Of a DNA stretch of 5,398 nt, positions 1-5,398 are shown piece after piece. Under the pieces are notes generated by a model that searched no databases, had not been told where the DNA came from, and saw nothing but the letters and a program-made list of their open reading frames with translations. Each line of letters starts with the position of its first letter. Within the stretch, counting starts at the first letter, position 1. Made by a program: the position numbers and the translations under genes. This DNA comes from Deltaproteobacteria bacterium. GTDB taxonomy: Bacteria; Desulfobacterota; Binatia; UBA12015. The DNA is taken from contig DLYX01000511.1 of NCBI GenBank assembly GCA_003447545.1, positions 1 through 5,398 on the forward strand. The letters run 5' to 3'.

Positions 1-288
1 CATCGCCAGACTCACTCCCCCCGCCAGGCAAGCAATCAGGTTGGTCATCATGGCAACGCCATCGTTGGTAAAGACACCGCCGAAAGCGCTGCTGCCGTCT
101 TCCCAGACATAAATGGAGACCGCGCTGGCAGCCGCCAAACCGGCTATCGAGAACCAGAATGGCGTTTGCGCGTCATGCTTCTCCCCGTTGAAGGCCTCGT
201 TGAGGAGAATCCCCATGGCAAACAGGACCAGCGTCCCGACCGGAGCAATCGACTGCCACTCGGCAGCGCCATAAACGATTTCGATCAT
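1..288 (-). CDS. nuoN: NADH-quinone oxidoreductase subunit N, N-terminal part
   Basis: This is the first 96 codons of NuoN, the antiporter-like proton-pumping subunit of complex I nearest the small central subunits. The frame is open to the window edge, so roughly four fifths of a usual NuoN (about 480-500 residues) lie outside. The ATG at 288 overlaps the nuoM stop as ATGA, and a good ribosome site (AAGGTGG, 7 nt upstream) sits inside the end of nuoM. The protein starts MIEIVYGAAEW and shows hydrophobic segments at about residues 14-30, 44-62 and 78-96. Around residues 71-77 it has the G-V-F-x-x-D-G element typical of the end of the first external loop in NuoN, where Asp76 is the usual conserved Asp. 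The proton-path Glu and Lys residues are beyond the edge. Identification rests on that element plus position directly after nuoM, the canonical order; the visible sequence alone would only say 'antiporter-like membrane subunit'. Confidence 0.88.
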   Translation of the reverse strand, partial: MIEIVYGAAEWQSIAPVGTLVLFAMGILLNEAFNGEKHDAQTPFWFSIAGLAAASAVSIYVWEDGSSAFGGVFTNDGVAMMTNLIACLAGGVSLAM

Positions 289-1847
289 CGGACAGCCACC
301 TTCGCTTCAGAGAGAAGATCCAGCTTCGGTGCCTCAATATATTTGGTCGCACCCGCCTGATGCAGGCGAGCCAGAAAAACATCCACCGTAGGCTCAATCC
401 TGGAGAGGAACGGCTTGGGGTAAATGCCGATCCAGAACACGAAGAGCAGGATCGGCAGCAGGCTGAGAACCTCACGCGGACTGAAATCGCGCAGAGTCTC
501 TTCCGCGTCGGTGACCACGCGTCCCAAAGAGCCGAAGACCACCTTCTTGTACATCGTCAGCATATACGCACCGCCGAGGACGACGCCCGACGTCGCAATC
601 GCGGCGGCCCAGGGATGGGTTCGGAAAGAACCGAGCAGAATCAGAAACTCGCCAACAAAACTATTGGTCCCCGGCAGTCCGATCGAAGCAAAGGTCAGGA
701 TCAAAAAGATCACCGAAAAAGTCGGCGCTACAGACCACAACCCGCCATATTCGGCGATCTGACGCGTATGAGTTCGGTCGTAGATGAAGCCGATGGCGAG
801 AAAGAGTCCGCCGGTCACCAATCCGTGGTTGACCATCTGGAGAACGCCGCCCGTAACGCCCATCGCATCAAACGAATAGATCCCGAGGATCACAAAACCC
901 ATATGACTGACCGAGGAATAAGCGATCAGCCGCTTCATATCTTTTTGCGGGTAGGCCACCATCGCGCCATAGACGATCCCGAAAACCGCCAGGCCGATCA
1001 CGACCGGGAAGGCGTCCTCTGCCGCGAGAGGGAAGAGCGGGATCGCAAAGCGCAAGAATGCGTAGGCGCCCATTTTCAGGAGGATCCCTGCGAGATCGAC
1101 CGAGCCACCCGTGGGCGCCTCGGTATGGGCATCCGGCAACCAGGTATGCAGCGGAAAGAGGGGCACCTTGATGAAAAAAGCGATCGCGAAGGCCCAGAAA
1201 AGCCACATCTGCTCGGTGTAGCTCAACTCGGTTCCGTAAAGGCTCATGATATCGAATGTCATTTCACCCGATTCGCCGTGGACGAGGACCAGATAGAGAA
1301 GCGCCACCAGCATCAGCGCACTTCCGGTCATCGTATAAAGCACGAATTTGACCAACGCGTAGTGTCGACGTGGCCCGCCCCAAATGCCGAGAACGAAAGC
1401 CATCGGGAAGAGCATCAACTCCCAGAACAAAAAGAACAGGAAAAGATCGATCGCGACCAATGCTCCCAGCATTCCCCACTCGAGGACGAGGATAAAGAAC
1501 ATGAATTCCTTCGCTCGGTGCCGAATATCGGTCCACGAGCCGAGCAAGACAATCGGGGTAAGCATCGTGGTCAGCAGGATCAGCCAGATCGAGAACCCGT
1601 CGACGCCGACGGAGTAGGTAATTCCCAGGGAAGGCATCCAGGGAACACTTTCCACCATCTGCAAATGTCCGTTTGAACCATCAAACTGGGAAAGCAGAAC
1701 GAGAGACAGCGCTAACGGCACCAACGAAAACACGAATGCTGTCCGCTGCGCGATCTCGCGCGGTTCCGTGGGGAGAAAAAGAAGCACGAACCCGAGGAGA
1801 AGGGGCGAAAAAACAATCCAGGTCAGAATCGGGAAATCCATTATCAT
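285..1847 (-). CDS. nuoM: NADH-quinone oxidoreductase subunit M
   Basis: NuoM is the middle of the three antiporter-like proton pumps in the complex I membrane arm. The product is 520 residues, against about 509 in E. coli. Visible landmarks (numbered from the ATG at 1847): Glu143 in FWELMLFP, the TM5 glutamate essential for pumping; Lys227 in FFIKVPLFPLHTWLPDAH, the TM7 lysine; Lys258 in ILLKMGAY, the TM8 lysine; and Glu400 in SFVGEF, the TM12 glutamate that in NuoM replaces the lysine or aspartate of its paralogues. All are intact. TEAPTGGSV at 243-251 follows the broken TM7 helix. The gene starts in a TGATG overlap with nuoL and ends in an ATGA overlap with nuoN, implying coupled translation. 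The start is ambiguous: TTG at 1850, ATG at 1847 and ATG at 1841 are in frame. I chose 1847 because GGTGG lies 10 nt upstream; 1841 would have GGGGG at 9 nt. MnhD/MrpD is a paralogue, but the context rules it out. Confidence 0.97.
   Translation of the reverse strand: MIMDFPILTWIVFSPLLLGFVLLFLPTEPREIAQRTAFVFSLVPLALSLVLLSQFDGSNGHLQMVESVPWMPSLGITYSVGVDGFSIWLILLTTMLTPIVLLGSWTDIRHRAKEFMFFILVLEWGMLGALVAIDLFLFFLFWELMLFPMAFVLGIWGGPRRHYALVKFVLYTMTGSALMLVALLYLVLVHGESGEMTFDIMSLYGTELSYTEQMWLFWAFAIAFFIKVPLFPLHTWLPDAHTEAPTGGSVDLAGILLKMGAYAFLRFAIPLFPLAAEDAFPVVIGLAVFGIVYGAMVAYPQKDMKRLIAYSSVSHMGFVILGIYSFDAMGVTGGVLQMVNHGLVTGGLFLAIGFIYDRTHTRQIAEYGGLWSVAPTFSVIFLILTFASIGLPGTNSFVGEFLILLGSFRTHPWAAAIATSGVVLGGAYMLTMYKKVVFGSLGRVVTDAEETLRDFSPREVLSLLPILLFVFWIGIYPKPFLSRIEPTVDVFLARLHQAGATKYIEAPKLDLLSEAKVAVR
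296..302 (-). promoter_or_regulatory. nuoN ribosome binding site within nuoM
   Basis: AAGGTGG on the minus strand, 7 nt before the nuoN ATG. It lies inside the last codons of nuoM and supports the ATG in the ATGA overlap as the true nuoN start. It is the best-placed Shine-Dalgarno-like site in the window. Confidence 0.5.
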
Positions 1848-3802
1848 CAACCCCCGACCACCAGGTAGGTCCCGAGAAGGAATGCGGCGCCGAAGAGCAA
1901 CCCCAGTGCGTAATGTTGCACATTGCCTGTTTGCACCCGCCGGATCACTCCCGAGAGAAGCGTTACGGTTGTCGCGACGCCATTCACGATGCCGTCCACG
2001 ATGACCACATCGATCGCGGACCAGAGGAACCGAGAGGTTCTTTTATAAGGAGCCACGATCAAACCATCATAGATCTCATCGAGCCAATACTTGTTCCAGA
2101 GAACGGGATAGATCGGACGCGTCACGCCGTAAACGGTATCGAGAAGCGCAGGTCGCTTCACATAGAGCAACCAGGCCCAGAACATTCCGAAGAGGCCTAC
2201 CCCGGTTGCGATTGCCATGAGAATCAAAACCTCGCCGGTGTGGTGACCTCCCCCGTGCATAAAGGGGTTGGAAGCCAGCGCTGGTGCCAGATAGTGACCG
2301 ATCGCATCGCCCCAGAGAAGATGGAGCGGCATGCCGATCCAACCACCGAAGGTGGCCAAAACGGCGAGAATGATCATGGGCACCGTCATTTGCCAGCCCA
2401 TCTCGTGCAGGTGCTCGGCTTTTTCCGGGTCGACATGACTCTCACCGGTAAAGGTGCGAAAGAAGGCCCGGAAGATATAGAAGGCCGTAAATCCGGCCGC
2501 GATGGTACCGAGCGCCCATGGTCCGACGAAACCTCCCATGTATGCGTTCTCGAGAACCATATCCTTGGAGAAGAAGGCAGCGAATCCGGGGAAGCCTGCG
2601 ATTGCCAGACTTGCGATGAAAAAGGTTCCCGCCGTCTTTGGCATCTGCTTTCGGAGCCCCCCCATATGGGACATCCGCAATTCTCCATGCAGGGCATGCA
2701 TCACAGCGCCCGCCCCGAGGAAGAGGAGACCTTTGAAGAACGCGTGCATCATGACGTGGAAGATACCGGCAGCAAAAGCGCCGACGCCGACGCCGAGCAC
2801 CATGTAGCCAATCTGCGACACGGTCGAGTAAGCCAGAACCTTCTTCAGATCCTCCTGAACGATCGCCATGGTCGCGGCGAACAGGCAGGTGAATCCGCCA
2901 ATCCAGGCAACCACATGAAGAGCGTCCGGAGAAAGGACGTAGAGGAAAGACAACCGGGCGATCAGATAGACGCCTGCAGTCACCATGGTTGCCGCGTGAA
3001 TCAGCGCCGAAACCGGCGTGGGGCCGGCCATGGCATCGGGCAGCCAGACAAAAAGAGGTACCTGAGCGGACTTTCCGGTCGCGCCGAAAAGCATCAACAA
3101 GCAGACGGCCGTCGGCATCCACGGTATCGCCTGCGCCAGTGCTCCGGCATTCTGGTTGATGCTCTGAAGGTTCAAAGTCGGGACACCGATCTCGTAGAGT
3201 CCCCAGAAAAGCACGAACATGCCGATCAGAAACGCCGCATCGCCAATGCGGTTCACGATCATGGCCTTCTGGCCAGCATCCGCGTTCCCCATTTCCTTAT
3301 GCCAGAAGCCGATCAGCAAATAGGAGCAGAGGCCCACGCCTTCCCAGCCGATGAAGAGAACCACCAGCGAGTCGCCCAGGACCAGAATCAGCATCGCGGC
3401 GACGAAAAGGTTCAAATAGGCAAAGAAACGCGAAACATCCGGATCGTCTTCCATGTAGCCGACCGCGTAGAGGTGGATCAGGGAGCCTACCCCGGTGATC
3501 AGGAAAAGCATCACACTGGTCAGGGCATCCAGCCTGAGAGTAAAATCGACAGTCAGCGGCCCTGCAGCAATCCATGTAAATACCGGGTCGATCAGAGCGC
3601 CCTCGCCCAGATGCTCGACCGGGAGGCTCCAGAGCATCCCGACGCCCGTCATGGCGATCGCAAACGCCGTGAACAGAACGCCCGGACCGATGAACTTGGA
3701 AGCGAGCGGCTTGTCGAGCTTCGCGCAGATGACATTGGCGACGAAGCCGGCGAGCGGCAACAGCACGATCCAGCGGAGCAGGGATGTTTCGAGTTCGGGC
3801 AT
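1847..3802 (-). CDS. nuoL: NADH-quinone oxidoreductase subunit L
   Basis: NuoL is the distal antiporter-like pump of complex I and carries the long lateral helix that runs along the membrane arm. The product has 651 residues, a little longer than E. coli NuoL (about 613). Visible landmarks: Glu154 in IGWEGVGLCSYLLIGFW (TM5 glutamate); Asp188 in NRIGDAAF; Lys244 in GKSAQVPLFVWLPDAM (TM7 lysine); PTPVSALIHAATMVTAG at 261-277 with His269; His353 and Lys357 in MMHAFFKGLLFL (TM11); and Asp414 in FFSKDMVLE (TM12, the distal output site). The C-terminal part has the family element NKYWLDEIYDG at 570-580, which marks the lateral-helix region, and a last membrane segment at about 630-649. The His-rich stretch HGGGHH at 516-521 falls in a loop before a hydrophobic segment. 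The start ATG lies 15 bp after the nuoK stop, with GGGGAGAG upstream. The stop overlaps the nuoM start. MrpA/MnhA is a homologue, but the lateral-helix element and gene order point to NuoL. Confidence 0.98.
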   Translation of the reverse strand: MPELETSLLRWIVLLPLAGFVANVICAKLDKPLASKFIGPGVLFTAFAIAMTGVGMLWSLPVEHLGEGALIDPVFTWIAAGPLTVDFTLRLDALTSVMLFLITGVGSLIHLYAVGYMEDDPDVSRFFAYLNLFVAAMLILVLGDSLVVLFIGWEGVGLCSYLLIGFWHKEMGNADAGQKAMIVNRIGDAAFLIGMFVLFWGLYEIGVPTLNLQSINQNAGALAQAIPWMPTAVCLLMLFGATGKSAQVPLFVWLPDAMAGPTPVSALIHAATMVTAGVYLIARLSFLYVLSPDALHVVAWIGGFTCLFAATMAIVQEDLKKVLAYSTVSQIGYMVLGVGVGAFAAGIFHVMMHAFFKGLLFLGAGAVMHALHGELRMSHMGGLRKQMPKTAGTFFIASLAIAGFPGFAAFFSKDMVLENAYMGGFVGPWALGTIAAGFTAFYIFRAFFRTFTGESHVDPEKAEHLHEMGWQMTVPMIILAVLATFGGWIGMPLHLLWGDAIGHYLAPALASNPFMHGGGHHTGEVLILMAIATGVGLFGMFWAWLLYVKRPALLDTVYGVTRPIYPVLWNKYWLDEIYDGLIVAPYKRTSRFLWSAIDVVIVDGIVNGVATTVTLLSGVIRRVQTGNVQHYALGLLFGAAFLLGTYLVVGG

Positions 3803-3810
3803 TCTTCGAT

Positions 3811-3818
3811 CTCTCCCC
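3811..3818 (-). promoter_or_regulatory. nuoL ribosome binding site
   Basis: GGGGAGAG on the minus strand, with its GGAG core 10 nt before the nuoL ATG. Its first G is the last base of the nuoK TAG stop. This is the only junction in the block with a real spacer (15 bp), so nuoL has its own initiation signal rather than relying only on stop-start overlap. Confidence 0.45.
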
Positions 3819-4123
3819 TATCCTTGCATGACGCGGATTTCGTCCGCGTTCAAAGTCTTGCGGCCCGCGAAGTTCACCAGGAAAATCGCAAGGCCCACAG
3901 CTGCCTCTGCCGCAGCGACCGTCATCACGAAAAAGACGACGACCTGCCCGTCGAGGTCCCACATCTTTCTGGCCAAGGCAACGAAGGTGATGTTCACACC
4001 GTTGAGCATCAGCTCGACAGACATCAGCATCACGATCACGTTGCGGCGAAAAAGAACGCCAAAAACGCCGATCGAAAAAACGACCGCAGCGAGCACAAGA
4101 TAATGATCGACTGGTACATCCAT
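3818..4123 (-). CDS. nuoK: NADH-quinone oxidoreductase subunit K
   Basis: NuoK is the small three-helix subunit (ND4L homologue, related to MrpC) that carries part of the central proton channel of complex I between NuoJ/NuoA and NuoN. The product has 101 residues, the usual length (about 100). Hydrophobic segments lie at about residues 8-24, 29-49 and 61-85. The two buried glutamates that define the family are present: Glu37 in MLMSVELMLNGVN and Glu73 in TVAAAEAAVGLAI. RRNVIVML at 26-33 is the usual loop leading into TM2. The gene starts 2 bp after the nuoJ stop, with AAGG about 10 nt upstream inside the nuoJ end, and stops 15 bp before nuoL. The short conserved core and its place between nuoJ and nuoL leave no realistic alternative. 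Confidence 0.97.
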   Translation of the reverse strand: MDVPVDHYLVLAAVVFSIGVFGVLFRRNVIVMLMSVELMLNGVNITFVALARKMWDLDGQVVVFFVMTVAAAEAAVGLAIFLVNFAGRKTLNADEIRVMQG

Positions 4124-4125
4124 GT

Positions 4126-4617
4126 TCAGGAAGCCTTGCGTCGCGCCATGACCACCGCGCCGACCACGGCGACGAGAAGCAAAACGCTGGTTAGTTCAAA
4201 AGGGAGCATATACGCCGAGAAAAGCTGACGAGCGACAGCGGCTGTTTGCCCGAAGCCCTCGGGCATCGGCTCGGCCATATTCGAGATTCCGGGTAATGTG
4301 CTCAGGGTGGCCAGCTCGATGACGAGAAGAAGGCAAAGAATTCCTGCCGAAATCCGGAGCGGCAATTGCCCGGCGAGAGGTTCTTCAGGTTCCACGGCCA
4401 GAAGCATGATCACGAAGAGAAAGAGGACAACGATCGCACCTGCGTAGACAATGACCTGCAAAAAGGCGACGAGAAATGCGTCAAGTGCGAGAAAGATGAT
4501 CGCAACCTGAAAAAGCGTGAATACAAGGGCGAGTGCCGAGTAGACGGGGTTACGGTGCAGGACCGTTGTCAGCGCCCCTGCGATCGTCAGTACAGCGAGG
4601 ATCCAGAACAAAACCAT
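4126..4617 (-). CDS. nuoJ: NADH-quinone oxidoreductase subunit J
   Basis: NuoJ is the ND6 homologue in the complex I membrane arm. Its third helix switches conformation and is thought to link quinone chemistry to the central water wire. The product has 163 residues (E. coli about 184). Hydrophobic segments are at about residues 2-20, 26-46, 50-73, 87-106 and 138-156. NPVYSAL at 23-29 and QVIVYAGAIVVLFLFVIML at 54-72 are family signatures; YAGA at 58-61 is where the pi-bulge sits in TM3. The C-terminal LPFELTSVLLLVAVVGAVV (138-156) is also characteristic. The start is the ATG at 4617, which shares its A with the nuoH TGA stop (TGATG); AAGGG lies 11 nt upstream. An in-frame ATG at 4701 would add 28 polar residues read across the nuoH C-terminus and is rejected, since NuoJ proteins begin close to the first helix. 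Confidence 0.96.
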   Translation of the reverse strand: MVLFWILAVLTIAGALTTVLHRNPVYSALALVFTLFQVAIIFLALDAFLVAFLQVIVYAGAIVVLFLFVIMLLAVEPEEPLAGQLPLRISAGILCLLLVIELATLSTLPGISNMAEPMPEGFGQTAAVARQLFSAYMLPFELTSVLLLVAVVGAVVMARRKAS

Positions 4618-5398
4618 CAGACTGTGAACCCTTGCAGCGCGAGGATGAGAATCGCCGTGATGACCACATTCGCGAGGCCGAGCGGCAGCAAACGCTTCCA
4701 ACCCAAATCCATCAACTGGTCATAACGCACCCGCGGGAGGGACCAGCGCACCAAAATCTGCACCCAGCAGAAGAAAAACAGCTTCAGCAGGAAGGCAACG
4801 ATCTGCATCAGGGTCACCATCAGGGATGGTACATACACCTGCCAGCCACCAGGGAACTGGAAACCGTCCTGATAGAGATAGGGAACTTGCCAGCCTCCGA
4901 AGAAGAATGTCGTGACCAAAGCCGCGACAATGGCGATCTCCACGAAGTCCGCCATCATGAAAACCAATTGCTTGGAGCCGGAATATTCCGTGTAGAAACC
5001 GGCAACCAGTTCCGACTCGGCTTCGGGCAGGTCGAAAGGCGCCCGCTTGGATTCCGCCATCCCGGCAATGAAGAGGATCACCAGAGCCAGAGGCTGATAG
5101 AAAACACCCCAGGCCGGAATGACCCCCCACATCAGTTCGCCCTGCGCGCGAGCGATTTCCTGCATATCGAGGGTGCCGTAGGTCAGGACGACGGCGACGA
5201 TCGCCAATCCCATCGAGACCTCGTAGGAGATCATCTGGGCTGTTCCGCGCACGCCGCCCAACATTGAATACCGGGAGTTGGAAGCCCAACCGCCGAGCAC
5301 GACGCCGTAAACGCCCATCGAGACCATTGCGAGGATCAGCAGAATGCCGACACCTGTCTCTGCGGCTTGCAGATTAATCGTATAATCCCCGAGAATCA
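4617..5398 (-). CDS. nuoH: NADH-quinone oxidoreductase subunit H, lacking its N-terminus
   Basis: NuoH (ND1 homologue) forms much of the quinone-binding chamber and joins the peripheral arm to the membrane arm. The last 259 codons are visible; by comparison with E. coli NuoH (about 325 residues), roughly the first 100 residues lie past the right edge. The frame enters at 5396 and is open well upstream of the internal ATG at 5327, so that ATG is not the start. Family signatures, numbered within the visible part: GVYGVVLGGWASNSRYS at 28-44, AQMISYEVSMG at 53-63 with Glu59, the acidic quinone-chamber loop FDLPEAESELVAGFYTEYSG at 121-140, FFGGWQ at 165-170 and LPRVRYDQLMDLGWK at 220-234. Asp150 stands where many NuoH proteins have Glu (AEY or GEY), and the loop after FFGGWQ is about 22 residues longer than in E. 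coli. The stop overlaps nuoJ directly, with no nuoI between. Confidence 0.97.
   Translation of the reverse strand, partial: ILGDYTINLQAAETGVGILLILAMVSMGVYGVVLGGWASNSRYSMLGGVRGTAQMISYEVSMGLAIVAVVLTYGTLDMQEIARAQGELMWGVIPAWGVFYQPLALVILFIAGMAESKRAPFDLPEAESELVAGFYTEYSGSKQLVFMMADFVEIAIVAALVTTFFFGGWQVPYLYQDGFQFPGGWQVYVPSLMVTLMQIVAFLLKLFFFCWVQILVRWSLPRVRYDQLMDLGWKRLLPLGLANVVITAILILALQGFTV

Noticed and set aside
360..1676. A 438-codon open frame on the plus strand
   Set aside because: It is the in-register antisense of nuoM, with the same polar, low-information composition and no recognisable fold.
2240..2262. His-rich stretch HGGGHH in NuoL as a possible metal site
   Set aside because: Such His/Gly-rich loops are frequent in NuoL and MrpA-type proteins at this loop, and no partner ligands are evident; it does not support a specific metal-binding claim.
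2442..3122. A 226-codon minus-strand frame inside nuoL, and a similar 221-codon frame at 3297-3962
   Set aside because: Both are out-of-frame shadows within clearly coding nuoL/nuoK DNA, with Arg-, Gly- and Asp-rich products typical of a shifted GC-rich frame.
3803..3817. A possible internal promoter or regulatory site between nuoK and nuoL
   Set aside because: Only 15 bp are available and they are explained by the ribosome site; no -10/-35 pair or inverted repeat is visible.
1673..4228. An 851-codon open frame on the plus strand, the longest in the window
   Set aside because: It is in exact register with the complements of the nuoL and nuoK codons, so it stays open simply because those genes lack TTA, CTA and TCA. 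The product is rich in His, Arg, Glu, Asp and Gln, as expected when hydrophobic NTN codons are read in reverse as NAN, and shows no domain.
4618..4701. A 28-residue N-terminal extension of NuoJ from an upstream in-frame ATG
   Set aside because: It would overlap the conserved nuoH C-terminus, is polar and His/Arg-rich, and NuoJ normally starts just before its first helix, as it does from 4617.

Overview
All of this window is one strand-consistent block of genes for the membrane arm of respiratory complex I (NADH:quinone oxidoreductase, NDH-1). Every gene is read on the minus strand, so transcription runs from right to left: nuoH (5' end outside the window), nuoJ, nuoK, nuoL, nuoM, nuoN (3' end outside the window). 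The only non-coding DNA is 15 bp between nuoK and nuoL and 2 bp between nuoJ and nuoK. The other junctions overlap by 1 to 4 bp. I see no promoter, terminator, RNA gene, repeat array, mobile element or CRISPR, and no non-coding stretch near 300 bases.

Layout from right to left: 5398-4617 is most of nuoH, the quinone-site subunit that joins the peripheral arm to the membrane arm. 4617-4126 is nuoJ and 4123-3818 is nuoK, small subunits of the central proton path. 3802-1847, 1847-285 and 288-1 are nuoL, nuoM and the start of nuoN, the three antiporter-like proton-pumping subunits. Together they convert the energy of quinone reduction at the NuoH end into proton translocation along the arm. The charged residues expected for this (buried Glu and Lys of NuoL and NuoM, two Glu of NuoK, acidic loop of NuoH) are present, so the complex looks functional.

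The one clear departure from the classic nuoA-N order is that nuoH runs directly into nuoJ with a 1-bp overlap. nuoI, the two-[4Fe-4S] ferredoxin-like subunit normally between them, is not here and must be elsewhere if the enzyme is a full complex I.

The organism is a bacterium of moderately high GC. In-register reading of the antisense strand shows that nuoL and nuoK use no TTA, CTA or TCA codon at all. The longer NuoH loop and the missing nuoI argue against an enterobacterial type and would fit a deltaproteobacterial, myxobacterial or similar uncultivated lineage, but that placement is a weak inference. The very long plus-strand open frames (851 and 438 codons) are antisense shadows of nuoL/nuoK and nuoM. 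I find no undescribed system here.
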